A DNA stretch of 64,000 nucleotides from Rhodobacter sp. Lineage in GTDB: Bacteria > Pseudomonadota > Alphaproteobacteria > Rhodobacterales > Rhodobacteraceae. The notes beneath the pieces were generated by a model. It did not search any database, was not told the origin of the DNA, and saw only the letters and a list, made by a program, of their open reading frames with translations. Of this stretch, positions 46,933 through 56,263 are shown piece by piece. Location: NCBI GenBank assembly GCA_027490955.1, contig JAIXXB010000022.1, positions 18,767 through 82,766 of the forward strand, written 5' to 3'. The position numbers and the translations under genes were made by a program. Within the stretch, counting starts at the first letter, position 1, and each line of letters opens with the position of its first letter.

Positions 46933-48793
46933 ACGGCGCCAAAACGGAACCAATTGCCGCGTCGCTTTCACCAGCAGGCGCGGCAATTTGGGCGACCAAA
47001 CCGCGCTTTTTATCCTCGATCACGGCGGCCACATTGGCCCTAAGCCCCGCCTCGGCCAAGGCCGCGTTGTAAACACGCGTGATCGCCATGCGCCGAAGGT
47101 CGGGCTTAAAGGTTTTGCCAACCCCCGTTTTTGGCATTTCTGGGATAATCTCTAGATATTTCGGCACGGCGGCGCGTTCGTGGATACGCTGCTCGACAAA
47201 ACGCATCAACTCGTCGCGGCTGACACGCGCATCCTTGACCAGTTCCACATAGGCGCAAGGCACTTCGCCCGCATGTTGGTCTGGCTGGCCAACCGCCCCG
47301 ACAAATGCCACTTGGTCATGGGCCATCAAGGCCTCTTCAATCATGGCAGGGTCAATATTATGGCCACCGCGAATGATGATATCTTTGGCGCGGCCCGTGA
47401 TGAACAGGTAACCCTCGGCATCCATGCGGCCCAAATCGCCCGTGCGCAGATAGCCATCTGCGAACAGATCTTTGTTCTTATCCGCCTCGGTATAGGTGGC
47501 CCCTGTCACCACACCTGGAGAGGTCACGCAAATCTCGCCCGATTCGTCAGGCGCGCATTCGCGCGCGCGCCCTGCCGCGTCAAAGGCCAAAATCTTGACC
47601 CGCGTATAGGGAAAGGGCAGCCCCACCGAGCCAATTTTCTTGCCCCCCTCTGGCGGGTTGATCGAAACAAGGCAAGTCGCCTCGGTCATGCCATAGCCTT
47701 CCACAATCTGCACGCCCGTCGCCGCCTCGAAGCGATTGAACAGTTCAATCGGCAATGGGGCAGAGCCAGAAAAAGCCCCGCGCAGGCTGGAGACATCGGC
47801 ATTGATGGGCCGCTGCATCAGCGCAGACAGGGCCGTGGGCACAGTGACCATATAGGTCACACCCCAGCGTTCGATCAGCTTCCAGAAATTGTCAAAAACA
47901 CCCGCCCCGCGATAGCCCGCAGGCGTGGGAAAGACGGCATGAAAACCCGATGCAATGGCCGACATCATAATCGGATAGGCCGCAAAAACGTGAAACAGCG
48001 GCAGCGGGCAAATCACCACATCGGTTTCTTTGAACAGCAGCTTTTTGCCCAGCCAGCCGTTGTAAATCATGCCATTTGCCTTGTGCTGGGCGACCTTGGG
48101 CATGCCCGTTGTGCCGCCCGTATGAAACAGGGCCGCAAAATGGTCGGTGCTGCGGTCAGCAAAGGTCAGCTTATCGGCGGGCTGCTTGTCGCATTCGGTG
48201 TTAAAGTCCAAGATTTTGGCGCTGTGGCTGGCAGGGTTCTTTGGGCGGATCAGTGGCACGATAAAACGCTTGGCCCCGCCCAAATACCCCAGCAAATCCA
48301 CCTCTAGCACAGTGTGCACATTGGGCGCATAGGCCAGTGCCGCATTCAGCTTTTGCGGCACATCGGTTTTGGGAAAGGCGCGCAGCGTGACCACAACCTT
48401 TGCCTTCGTCTCGTGCAGGATCGCGCCGATTTGGGCAGGATCTAGCAGCGGGTTGATCGGGTTTACAATGCCCGCTGTCGCCCCTGCCAAAAGGGTCACG
48501 GCGGTCTCTAAACTATTGGGCAGAACATAGGCGATAACGTCATCCTCGCCCACGCCAAGGCTGCGAAACAAATTGGCCGCTTGGGTCACGCGGGCATGCA
48601 GACTGTCCCAAGTTAGGGTTTTGGCTGCCGAATGCGGTGCTGATTCGATCTGAAAGGTGATCGCATTGCGCGGGCCAAAATTGGCTTTGGTTTGCGACAA
48701 AAACCCATAGATCGATGCAGGCAGGCCTCGCTGATCCCAAGGCATTTCTGCCTCGATCGCCGCAACATCGGCGCGCGATGCAAATACTCCCAT
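46904..48793 (-). CDS. Acyl-CoA synthetase (AMP-forming)
   Basis: 629-residue ANL-family enzyme that activates fatty or aromatic acids to CoA thioesters. P-loop TGGTTGMPKVAQH, YGMTEATC, RTGDLGRMDAEGYLFITGR and the catalytic Lys in KTGVGKTFKP. The GGAGG site in front of the ATG at 48793 fixes the start. Substrate class (medium or long chain, or cyclic acid) cannot be deduced from sequence alone. Confidence 0.93.
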   Translation of the reverse strand: MGVFASRADVAAIEAEMPWDQRGLPASIYGFLSQTKANFGPRNAITFQIESAPHSAAKTLTWDSLHARVTQAANLFRSLGVGEDDVIAYVLPNSLETAVTLLAGATAGIVNPINPLLDPAQIGAILHETKAKVVVTLRAFPKTDVPQKLNAALAYAPNVHTVLEVDLLGYLGGAKRFIVPLIRPKNPASHSAKILDFNTECDKQPADKLTFADRSTDHFAALFHTGGTTGMPKVAQHKANGMIYNGWLGKKLLFKETDVVICPLPLFHVFAAYPIMMSAIASGFHAVFPTPAGYRGAGVFDNFWKLIERWGVTYMVTVPTALSALMQRPINADVSSLRGAFSGSAPLPIELFNRFEAATGVQIVEGYGMTEATCLVSINPPEGGKKIGSVGLPFPYTRVKILAFDAAGRARECAPDESGEICVTSPGVVTGATYTEADKNKDLFADGYLRTGDLGRMDAEGYLFITGRAKDIIIRGGHNIDPAMIEEALMAHDQVAFVGAVGQPDQHAGEVPCAYVELVKDARVSRDELMRFVEQRIHERAAVPKYLEIIPEMPKTGVGKTFKPDLRRMAITRVYNAALAEAGLRANVAAVIEDKKRGLVAQIAAPAGESDAAIGSVLAPFIQTWERAA

Positions 48794-49001
48794 AGCTTTC
48801 CTCCCAAAAAGCGCCCCTCTGATCGGGGGATTAGGGTTAGATTGGCGTGCGGGGCAGATATTGCAAGTGGGCAGTTGCGCGGCCCCACAGATCCTGTGCC
48901 AAAAAGGCCGCGCAAAGCGCTAAATTGTGGCGCGCGCAGGCATCATATGCAGCAACGCGCTGAGGCGGGGCGAGACTGTGGGTTCGCACAGCAGCAGCGC
49001 G

Positions 49002-49032
49002 GCCATAGGGTCAGCGCCATAGGGTCAGCGCC
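49002..49032. repeat. Tandem 14-bp repeat
   Basis: gccatagggtcagc occurs twice in direct succession (49002-49015 and 49016-49029), then gcc. Its gggtcagcgcc end recurs in the outer arm of the adjoining inverted repeat. Confidence 0.7.
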
Positions 49033-49176
49033 TGTTACCAATACCCCGCCAGCGCAAGAAAATCGTGTTGACCATGGGGTTTGGACAGGCAGCATATGCC
49101 CCCGTGCAAGCGGCCAAGGCAATTGAGAGTGCGGTTTCCTTGCGCGGGCGGGGTATTGGTAGTGGCCCTGACCCTA
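49020..49176. repeat. Imperfect long inverted repeat (palindromic element)
   Basis: Left arm 49020-49065 contains taccaataccccgccagcgc aag; right arm 49132-49176 contains its reverse complement with one mismatch in 23 central bases and more differences toward the ends. Between them is a 66-bp core. The right arm includes the ABC transporter stop codon at 49174. It may form a large stem on RNA or DNA. It resembles small mobile or REP-like elements, but no transposase signature, terminal match or target duplication was identified. Confidence 0.6.
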
Positions 49177-50958
49177 AATTTCCCCGCTGCCATCGGTGAA
49201 TTGCAGCCGCGCCAGCCGCGCATAAAGGCCGCCTTCGGCGACCAGCGCGTCATGCGTGCCCGTGGCCACAATGCGGCCCTTTTCAAACACGACAATGCGG
49301 TCGGCCCGTTTGACTGTGGCGAGGCGGTGCGCAACCACAAGCACTGTGCGCCCTGTGGCCATGTGATCGACCGCCTGCTGCACCGCGCGTTCCGATTCCG
49401 CATCCAATGCCGAGGTCGCCTCGTCCAGCAGCAGCACAGGCGCATCGCGCAAAATCGCGCGGGCGATGGCGATACGCTGCTTTTGCCCGCCCGATACCAT
49501 CACCCCGCGCTCGCCCAGATAGGTGTCATATCCTTGCGGCAGGGCGGTGATGAAATCATGGGCGGCGGCGGCGCGGGCGGCGGCCTCTACCTCGGCGCGG
49601 CTGGCACCCGTGCGGCCAAAGGCAATGTTTTCATAGGCTGAGGTCGCAAAAATCATCGGGTCCTGCGGCACCATCGCCATAGCTGCGCGAAAATCTGACC
49701 GCGTCATCTCGCGCAGATCTATACCATCCAGCGTGATGCGGCCTGATTGCGGGTCATAAAACCGCATCAACATATGCAGCATGGTCGATTTACCCGCGCC
49801 AGAAGGGCCGACAAGGGCCACTGTCTCGCCCGCCTTAATCGTCAGGCTGACGCCATCCAGAGCCATGGCATCGGGGCGGGAGGGATAGGCAAACCCAACA
49901 TTGTCAAAGGCAATTTCCCCCCGAACAGGGCGCGGCAAGGCGCGCGGGCGGGCTGTATCTGTCACGGGGTCTTGTGCGGCCAGCAGTTCCACCAAGCGTT
50001 CCGTCGCGCCCGCAGCGCGCTGCAATTCGCCCCACACTTCGGACAGCGACCCAACTGCCCCCGCCACCAGCACGGCATAAATCAAAAACTGCACCAATTC
50101 GCCCGCGCTCATCGCGCCAGATTGCACATCGCGCGCACCCACCCACAAAACGCAGACAATCGCGGCAAAAATCAGGAAAATCACCACAACCGTCATTTGC
50201 GCGCGCGTCATGATTCGCGTGCGGGCCGATGTATAGCTGGCCTCGGTCACACGGGCGAAATCGGACATTGTGGCAGGTTCATGGGTAAAACTTTGCACTG
50301 TCTGCACAGCACTCAGCGCTTCGGACGCGCGGCCAGAGGATTGCGCGATCAGGTCCTGATTGTCGCGCGATAAGTTGCGCAAGCGCCGGCCCAGCACCAC
50401 AATGGGCACAATCACCGCAGGCACAATCAGCAGCACCAGCGCCGTCAGCTTGCCCGATGACAAAGCCAAAAGCACGATCCCGCCGATCAAAGTCAGCACA
50501 TTGCGCAGGGCCACAGACACCGATGATCCGATGACCGACAAGATCAGCGTGGTGTCCGTGGTGATGCGCGACAGCACCTCGCCCGTTAGGATATTGTCGA
50601 AAAAGGCAGGCGACATGTTGATGACGCGGTCAAACAGCGCTTTGCGGATATCGGCCACAACACGCTCGCCAAATTTCGTCACATAGAAATAGCGCACCCC
50701 CGTGCCCAGCGCGAGCAGCGCCGCAATGGCCACGGCAGCGGCGAAATAGGTGTCGACCAATTGGTAATCGCCAGCAGAAAACCCATCCACCACGCGGCGC
50801 ACGGCCAAGGGCAAGGTCAGGCTCACCGCCGAGGTCAAAATCAGCGCCACGCCCGCCAAAATGGCCATGGTGCGATAGGGGCGGATAAACGGCAAAAGAC
50901 CGCGCAGCGCGCCGATCCGCTTGGACGGTTCGCGTTTTTCTAAACTTGCATCGACCAT
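49174..50958 (-). CDS. MsbA-like ABC exporter (permease-ATPase fusion)
   Basis: 594-residue half transporter: six membrane helices in about residues 20-310 and an ATPase domain with Walker A GPSGAGKSTML, Q-loop, signature VSGGQKQRIAIARA and Walker B LLLDEATSALD. Homologous to lipid A flippase MsbA and multidrug exporters; the substrate is unknown. The ATG at 50958 is eight bases after AAGGAG; the ATG at 50964 is only two bases from it. Its stop lies inside the palindromic element. Confidence 0.9.
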   Translation of the reverse strand: MVDASLEKREPSKRIGALRGLLPFIRPYRTMAILAGVALILTSAVSLTLPLAVRRVVDGFSAGDYQLVDTYFAAAVAIAALLALGTGVRYFYVTKFGERVVADIRKALFDRVINMSPAFFDNILTGEVLSRITTDTTLILSVIGSSVSVALRNVLTLIGGIVLLALSSGKLTALVLLIVPAVIVPIVVLGRRLRNLSRDNQDLIAQSSGRASEALSAVQTVQSFTHEPATMSDFARVTEASYTSARTRIMTRAQMTVVVIFLIFAAIVCVLWVGARDVQSGAMSAGELVQFLIYAVLVAGAVGSLSEVWGELQRAAGATERLVELLAAQDPVTDTARPRALPRPVRGEIAFDNVGFAYPSRPDAMALDGVSLTIKAGETVALVGPSGAGKSTMLHMLMRFYDPQSGRITLDGIDLREMTRSDFRAAMAMVPQDPMIFATSAYENIAFGRTGASRAEVEAAARAAAAHDFITALPQGYDTYLGERGVMVSGGQKQRIAIARAILRDAPVLLLDEATSALDAESERAVQQAVDHMATGRTVLVVAHRLATVKRADRIVVFEKGRIVATGTHDALVAEGGLYARLARLQFTDGSGEI

Positions 50959-51052
50959 GGCCATTTCTCCTTATGCAGGTGCGATGTATGCCTGCGCGGC
51001 GGCGCTTGCAAGGCGGGCAAATTTCTGGCCCCATAGGGGCAAAGGAAATCCC

Positions 51053-51874
51053 ATGCTTCAGTTTTTCACGGCCGCAGATGGTACGCGCCTTGCCTATAAG
51101 GATCAGGGCAGCGGCCTGCCGCTGTTGTGCCTGTCTGGCCTGACGCGCACGATGGGGGATTTTGACTATCTGCAGCCGCATTTGCCACCGCTGCGCCTGA
51201 TTCGGATGGATTATCGCGGGCGCGGGGCAAGCGGGCATTCTGGGGCGCACAGCTATACTGTCGTGCAAGAGGCCGCCGATGCGCTGGCGCTTTTGGATCA
51301 TTTGGGCCTGCCGCAGGCGGCAATCTTGGGCACATCGCGCGGGGGGATGATTGGCATGTATCTGGCCAGTATCGCCAAGCCGCGGCTGCTGGGCCTATGC
51401 CTAAATGACGTGGGGCCTGTGATCGAAAAGCAGGGCCTGAGCCGCATTTTTGATTATCTGGGCCGCAATCCTGCCGCCAAAACCCATGCGGAACTGGCCG
51501 AAAAACTGCCCAGCTTGATGGCGGGTTTTTCCAATGTTCCGCCCGCGCGCTGGCTGCAAGAAGCGCAGTTGCATTACCACCCTACGCCAGATGGTCTGCG
51601 CATCACCTATGATCCTGCGCTGCGACAGGCGTTTTTGGCAGCAATGGGCGGCGGCGAGATAAACCTTTGGCCCTTGTTTGATGCCTGCGCGGGATTGCCG
51701 CTGGCGCTTTTGCGGGGTGAAAACTCTGACCTGCTGTCGGTGCAAACGGCAGATGAAATGCGCCGCCGCCGCCCTGATATGCTGTTTGCATCCATTCCGC
51801 ACCGCGCGCATATTCCCTTTCTGGACGAAGGTGAAAGCCTTGCGCTGATCCGCGCCTTTTTGGCAAGGCTATAG
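51053..51874 (+). CDS. Alpha/beta hydrolase
   Basis: 273-residue alpha/beta-hydrolase fold enzyme. Nucleophile elbow GTSRGGMIG (Ser in an altered GxSxG: T-S-R-G), oxyanion region LCLSGLTRTM, and a likely catalytic Asp/His toward the end (PHRAHIPFLDEG). Similar to esterases/lactonases such as 3-oxoadipate enol-lactonase. AAAGGAAAT before the ATG. It lies 3 bp before the next hydrolase. Confidence 0.85.
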   Translation: MLQFFTAADGTRLAYKDQGSGLPLLCLSGLTRTMGDFDYLQPHLPPLRLIRMDYRGRGASGHSGAHSYTVVQEAADALALLDHLGLPQAAILGTSRGGMIGMYLASIAKPRLLGLCLNDVGPVIEKQGLSRIFDYLGRNPAAKTHAELAEKLPSLMAGFSNVPPARWLQEAQLHYHPTPDGLRITYDPALRQAFLAAMGGGEINLWPLFDACAGLPLALLRGENSDLLSVQTADEMRRRRPDMLFASIPHRAHIPFLDEGESLALIRAFLARL

Positions 51875-51877
51875 CAC

Positions 51878-52663
51878 ATGCCGCTGATTTTGTTGCCCAA
51901 ACTGCGCCTGAATGTCGACATATGCGGCCCCGCGCAGGCCCCGCCCATTGTGCTGCTGCATGCTTTGGGCACGCATATGGCCATTTGGGACGATCTGTTG
52001 CCGCACCTGCAGCGCCACCGCGTCTTGCGCCTTGATCTGCGTGGACATGGGGCGTCAGACACCCCAAGCCCACCTTATAGCATGGGGTCTATAATTCATG
52101 ATGTCGAGGCGGCGATGGACCACTTTGCGCTAAAGGACGCGGTCGTGATTGGCGTATCCTTGGGCGGGTTGATCACGCAGGGTTTGGCGATTAAGCGGCT
52201 GGATTTGGTGCGCGCCATGGTTCTTTCAAACACAGCGGCCAAGATTGGCACTGCTGCGCTGTGGAACAGCCGCTGCGACGAGATTGCCCGCACGGGGCTG
52301 CAGCCCTATGCCGATGGCGCGATGGAGCGGATGCTGGGCCGCGCATGGCGCGATCATCCCAAAATGCCGATGCTGCGCCAGATGCTGGTGCAAACCGCCC
52401 CAGAGGGCTGGATCGGTGCGGCGCGCGCCATTGCAGGGACAGATTTTTACACGCCGACCGCAGCATTGCGCCTGCCAACCTTGGTGATTGCAGGAACACA
52501 CGATAGCACGACCCCGCCCGATTTGGTGCGCGAGACGGCAGAGCTGATCCCCAGCGCTGAATTTCACCTGATGCGCGGAGTGGGGCATTTGCCGATGCTG
52601 GACAATCCAGATGGGTTTGCCGCGCTGGTAATGCCGTTTTTGGCGCGGATCGGGCATGGCTGA
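51878..52663 (+). CDS. pcaD: Alpha/beta hydrolase, 3-oxoadipate enol-lactonase-like
   Basis: 261-residue enzyme with LLHALGTHMAIWDDLLPHL, RLDLRGHGASD, nucleophile elbow IGVSLGGLITQG, Asp in VIAGTHDSTTPPD and catalytic His in GVGHLPMLDNPDGF. Closest recognisable relatives are PcaD, hydrolysing the enol-lactone of the beta-ketoadipate path; no other pca genes flank it. Overlaps the next gene by 8 bp. The exact substrate is uncertain. Confidence 0.8.
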   Translation: MPLILLPKLRLNVDICGPAQAPPIVLLHALGTHMAIWDDLLPHLQRHRVLRLDLRGHGASDTPSPPYSMGSIIHDVEAAMDHFALKDAVVIGVSLGGLITQGLAIKRLDLVRAMVLSNTAAKIGTAALWNSRCDEIARTGLQPYADGAMERMLGRAWRDHPKMPMLRQMLVQTAPEGWIGAARAIAGTDFYTPTAALRLPTLVIAGTHDSTTPPDLVRETAELIPSAEFHLMRGVGHLPMLDNPDGFAALVMPFLARIGHG

Positions 52664-53324
52664 GTTTATCTTGATCCACGGCGCATGTCACCGCGCGGGG
52701 GTTTGGCGCGCAGTGCTGGCCGCCTTGGCCGCCAAGGGCCATCGGGCGCAAGCCCCCGCGCTGCAAGGGGCAAGCATGGCAGATCATGCGCGCGGCCTTG
52801 TCGCCAGTGCGGCCAAGGGCGCCATTCTTGTGGGCCATTCGGCAGGCGGGTTTGCGGCCCATGCGGCGGCCCTTGCTGCAGCAGACCATTTTGGCGGAAT
52901 CATTTACCTCTGCGCCTTTATCCCAGCGGGCGATAAATCAGTCGCAGACCTGCGCCGCGCCGCCCCGCAAGACGCGCTTGGCCCTGCAATTCGGCGCGCG
53001 GGTGCAACCTATGCCTTCGACCCTGCCGCGGCGCAGCGCCTGTTTTTCAACCGCTGCCCCGATCCTGCCGCGCATGTGGCGGGGCTGCGGGCCGATCCGA
53101 TTGCGCCGATGCAAACCGCCTTGCCCAACTTGCCCGCCGATTTTCCACGCGCCGCCATCATCTGCGACGATGACCGCGCGATAGCCCCCGCCTATCAAAT
53201 GCAAATGGCTGCGGGCATTGCACTGCGCCGCCATCTGCCCTGTGGCCATGCGCCATTCTTTGCCGCGCCAGACTTGCTTGCCCAATCTTTGCATGATTTG
53301 GCCGACATGTTAGGTCGCAGATAG
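52656..53324 (+). CDS. Alpha/beta hydrolase, EstC-like
   Basis: 222-residue hydrolase of the salicylate/plant esterase-like group (IHGACHRAGVWRAVLA; nucleophile elbow VGHSAGGFAAHAAAL; His toward the end in PCGHAPFFAAPDLLAQSL). The third hydrolase in a row and overlapping the PcaD-like gene, so all three are likely one operon. Substrate unknown. Confidence 0.82.
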   Translation: MAEFILIHGACHRAGVWRAVLAALAAKGHRAQAPALQGASMADHARGLVASAAKGAILVGHSAGGFAAHAAALAAADHFGGIIYLCAFIPAGDKSVADLRRAAPQDALGPAIRRAGATYAFDPAAAQRLFFNRCPDPAAHVAGLRADPIAPMQTALPNLPADFPRAAIICDDDRAIAPAYQMQMAAGIALRRHLPCGHAPFFAAPDLLAQSLHDLADMLGRR

Positions 53325-53376
53325 ACCAGTGAAGGCCCGAATCCTGCCCTAGCCTGCCCCAAAACGGGAGACTGGC

Positions 53377-54609
53377 ATGAAACTAAAGCACCTAGAGATT
53401 TTCGTCGTATCCCCCCCTGCCCCAGGTTGGGGCGGGCGCTATTGGATATTTCCAAAACTGACCACCGATACAGGCCTTGTCGGCTATGGCGAATGCTATG
53501 CCAGCACTGTTGGCCCAGATGCGATGCGCGCCGTGATCGAAGATGTGTTTCACCGCCATATGGAGGGTGAAAATCCCGAAAACATCGAACTTATGTTCCG
53601 CCGCGCCTATTCGGCAGGGTTTACGCAGCGGCCCGACCCCACAGTGATGGGGGCGTTTTCGGGGCTGGAAATTGCTTGCTGGGATATTTTGGGCAAGGCG
53701 CGGGGGCGGCCTGTTTACGCGCTGCTGGGCGGGCGCATGAACGCCCGCGTGCGCAGCTATACCTATCTTTACCCAGACGAGGGCGATGATGCCGCCGAAT
53801 TTTGGGTGAACGCCGATATGAACGCCAAGGCGGCTGCGAAAGCTGTAGCGCAGGGGTTTACAGCCATCAAGTTTGACCCCGCTGGCCCCTATACCATTCG
53901 CGGCGGGCATCAGCCTGCCATGTCGGACATTTCCCGCAGTGTGGAGTTTTGCGCCAAAATTCGCGCCGCTGTGGGTGACCGCGCTGATTTGCTGTTCGGC
54001 ACGCATGGGCAATTCACCACCGCAGGGGCGATCCGCCTTGGCCGCGAGTTAGAGCCCTATAACCCGCTATGGTATGAAGAGCCGATCCCGCCAGACAATC
54101 TGCACGAATTTGCCGAAGTGGCGCGTATGGTGCGCATCCCCTTGGCGACGGGTGAACGCCTGTCCACCAAAGCCGAATTTGGCGCGCTCTTGCGCCTTGG
54201 CGGTGTGAAAATCTTGCAACCCGCTTTGGGCCGCATGGGCGGGATATGGGAGGCCAAGAAAGTGGCCGCCATGGCCGAGGTGTTCAATGCCGAGATTGCC
54301 CCGCATCTTTACGCTGGCCCCGTGGAATGGGCCGCGAATATCCATCTGGCCGCATCCATCCCCAATATCCTGATGGCCGAGACCATCCAAACAGGCGGCG
54401 CGTTTCACTTGAAATTGATCAAACATACGCTGCAATGGAAAGACGGCTATATCATCCCGCCCGACGCCCCAGGTTTGGGAATTGAGTTCGACGAGGAGCT
54501 TGCCCTTGCCCACCCGTTCACAGGGGACGGGCTGCATCTGCAGATGCAAGAGGCCCCTTGCGATTATTCCGAAGGCAACCGCTTTGCAGGCGGCGCGCCG
54601 AGGGAGTGA
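53377..54609 (+). CDS. Mandelate racemase/muconate lactonizing enzyme family protein
   Basis: 410-residue enolase-superfamily enzyme (dehydratase, epimerase or cycloisomerase of sugar acids). Metal ligands Glu are visible in LWYEEPIPP and LATGERLSTKAEF, with a catalytic His in IAPHLYAGP. The usual first ligand Asp (motif DxHGR in galactonate dehydratase) reads GTHGQ here, and the general base Lys is in AIKFDP. Hence function is not that of textbook members. It follows three hydrolases at 52 bp and may act in one pathway with them. Confidence 0.85.
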   Translation: MKLKHLEIFVVSPPAPGWGGRYWIFPKLTTDTGLVGYGECYASTVGPDAMRAVIEDVFHRHMEGENPENIELMFRRAYSAGFTQRPDPTVMGAFSGLEIACWDILGKARGRPVYALLGGRMNARVRSYTYLYPDEGDDAAEFWVNADMNAKAAAKAVAQGFTAIKFDPAGPYTIRGGHQPAMSDISRSVEFCAKIRAAVGDRADLLFGTHGQFTTAGAIRLGRELEPYNPLWYEEPIPPDNLHEFAEVARMVRIPLATGERLSTKAEFGALLRLGGVKILQPALGRMGGIWEAKKVAAMAEVFNAEIAPHLYAGPVEWAANIHLAASIPNILMAETIQTGGAFHLKLIKHTLQWKDGYIIPPDAPGLGIEFDEELALAHPFTGDGLHLQMQEAPCDYSEGNRFAGGAPRE

Positions 54610-54622
54610 GGGGCGGGCATAA

Positions 54623-54644
54623 AGCAGGCCCGAACGGGCCTGCT
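54623..54644 (-). terminator. Terminator of dapD
   Basis: agcaggccc-gaac-gggcctgct, a perfect nine-base stem that overlaps the dapD stop codon. Read on the minus strand it continues into tttatgcc, a short T-run; on the plus strand it lies behind the enolase-superfamily gene and could serve both. Confidence 0.75.
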
Positions 54645-55476
54645 AGTCGCGCAACAGCTCGTTGATCGAGGTTTTGCTGCGCGTTTGCGCATCGACCTGT
54701 TTCACGATGACGGCGCAGTATAGGTTGATGCCATTGCTGGATGGCATCGATCCTGCCACCACAACGCTGCCTGCTGGCACTTCGCCATAGGAGACGTTGC
54801 CCGTGGCGCGATCCACGATTTTGGTGGATTTGCCGATGAACACGCCCATGCCCAAAACCGACCCTTCGCGCACGATGCAGCCTTCGACCACTTCGCTGCG
54901 CGCGCCGATAAAGCAGTTATCTTCGATAATCGTGGGGCCTGCCTGCATCGGCTCTAGCACGCCGCCAATGCCCACCCCGCCCGACAGATGCACGTTTTTG
55001 CCAATCTGCGCGCAAGAGCCAACCGTGGCCCAAGTGTCCACCATCGTGCCTTCATCGACATAGGCCCCAAGATTGACGAAAGACGGCATCAGCACCACGC
55101 CCTTGGCGATATAGGCCGATTTGCGCACCACGGCACCTGGCACGGCGCGAAAGCCTGCCGCGCGGAACTGGGCATCAGACCAGCCTGCATATTTCAGATC
55201 AACCTTATCAAAGCCTGCTGCAAAATCAGTGGCTGCGCTGCCATAGCCCATCACGGTATTGTCTTTCAGGCGAAAGCCCAAGAGCACGGCCTTTTTGGCC
55301 CATTGGTTGACATGCCAATCTGCCCCACGCTTTTCCGCCACGCGCAGGCTGCCCGAATCGAGTGCGGCAAGCGTGGTTTCAATGGCATCGCGCGTCTCGC
55401 CGCGCGTGGCGGTGCTGATGGTATCGCGCGCCTCCCAAGCGGCTTCGATGGCGGATTCAAGTGCGGCGTGGCTCAT
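54643..55476 (-). CDS. dapD: Tetrahydrodipicolinate N-succinyltransferase
   Basis: Lysine/diaminopimelate synthesis: adds succinyl from succinyl-CoA to tetrahydrodipicolinate. 277 residues with left-handed beta-helix repeats ([46 protein letters not shown]). The ATG at 55476 fits the family ([18 protein letters not shown]) with a GGGAG site; the open frame extends farther without similarity. The stop overlaps the terminator stem. Confidence 0.96.
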   Translation of the reverse strand: MSHAALESAIEAAWEARDTISTATRGETRDAIETTLAALDSGSLRVAEKRGADWHVNQWAKKAVLLGFRLKDNTVMGYGSAATDFAAGFDKVDLKYAGWSDAQFRAAGFRAVPGAVVRKSAYIAKGVVLMPSFVNLGAYVDEGTMVDTWATVGSCAQIGKNVHLSGGVGIGGVLEPMQAGPTIIEDNCFIGARSEVVEGCIVREGSVLGMGVFIGKSTKIVDRATGNVSYGEVPAGSVVVAGSMPSSNGINLYCAVIVKQVDAQTRSKTSINELLRD

Positions 55477-55558
55477 GGCGGTCTCCCTCGTATTTGGGGC
55501 CGTATAGCGGGCAAATGCTGCTGTGGCAATCAGGAGCCCACAGGGCGGGCGCGCGCCA

Positions 55559-56254
55559 TCAGCCCAAGCTGTAGCCAGCACCACGCACCGTGCGCAAAGG
55601 GTCTTCGCCGCCATGCTCCATCAGGGCCTTGCGCAAGCGGCCCACATGCACATCAACAGTGCGGGTATCGACATAAACATCGCGACCCCAAACACGGTCA
55701 AGCAACTGCTCGCGCGAAAAAACGCGGCTGGGCTTTTCCAAAAACGTGGCCAGCAGGCGAAACTCGGTGGGGCCAAGTTTCACCTCGCGCCCCGCGCGCG
55801 AGACGCGGTGCGTTTCGCTGTCCATCGCAATATCGCCATGGGTCAGCACAATGCCCACAGTGGCAGGGCGCACACGGCGCAACTGCACGCGCGCGCGGCT
55901 CATCAGTTCCAGCACGGAATAGGGTTTGACGACATAGTCATCCGCCCCCGTTTCCAGCCCGCGAATACGATCAAGCTCTTCGCCGCGCGCAGACAGCATA
56001 ATGATGGGAATCGCGCGGGTTTCAGGCGCTGTTTTCAGGCGGCGGCATACCTCGATTCCCGACAGATTCGGCATCATCCAATCAAGGATGATGACATCAG
56101 GGCTTTCTTCGGCCACCAGCAGCAGCGCATCTTCGCCATTGCTGGCCTGCACTACACGAAAGCCTTCGGCGGCAAGATTATAGGCCAACACTTCGCGCTG
56201 AGCAGGCTCATCCTCGACCAACAGCACAGTAGGAGCGTCACCGTATTTGGCCAT
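55559..56254 (-). CDS. phoB: Phosphate regulon response regulator
   Basis: 231-residue two-component regulator that binds Pho boxes when phosphorylated. Receiver: acid pocket LLVEDEP, phospho-acceptor Asp in VIILDWMMP, Thr/Ser in [10 protein letters not shown], Lys in YVVKPYS. C-terminal winged helix ([21 protein letters not shown]). It is the last gene of the pst-pho run, nine bases after phoU. PhoR is not in the window. Confidence 0.95.
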   Translation of the reverse strand: MAKYGDAPTVLLVEDEPAQREVLAYNLAAEGFRVVQASNGEDALLLVAEESPDVIILDWMMPNLSGIEVCRRLKTAPETRAIPIIMLSARGEELDRIRGLETGADDYVVKPYSVLELMSRARVQLRRVRPATVGIVLTHGDIAMDSETHRVSRAGREVKLGPTEFRLLATFLEKPSRVFSREQLLDRVWGRDVYVDTRTVDVHVGRLRKALMEHGGEDPLRTVRGAGYSLG

Positions 56255-56263
56255 GGCTGGGGC

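Noticed and set aside
47180..48307. 375-codon plus-strand open frame
   Set aside because: Antisense to the acyl-CoA synthetase, whose motifs are intact.
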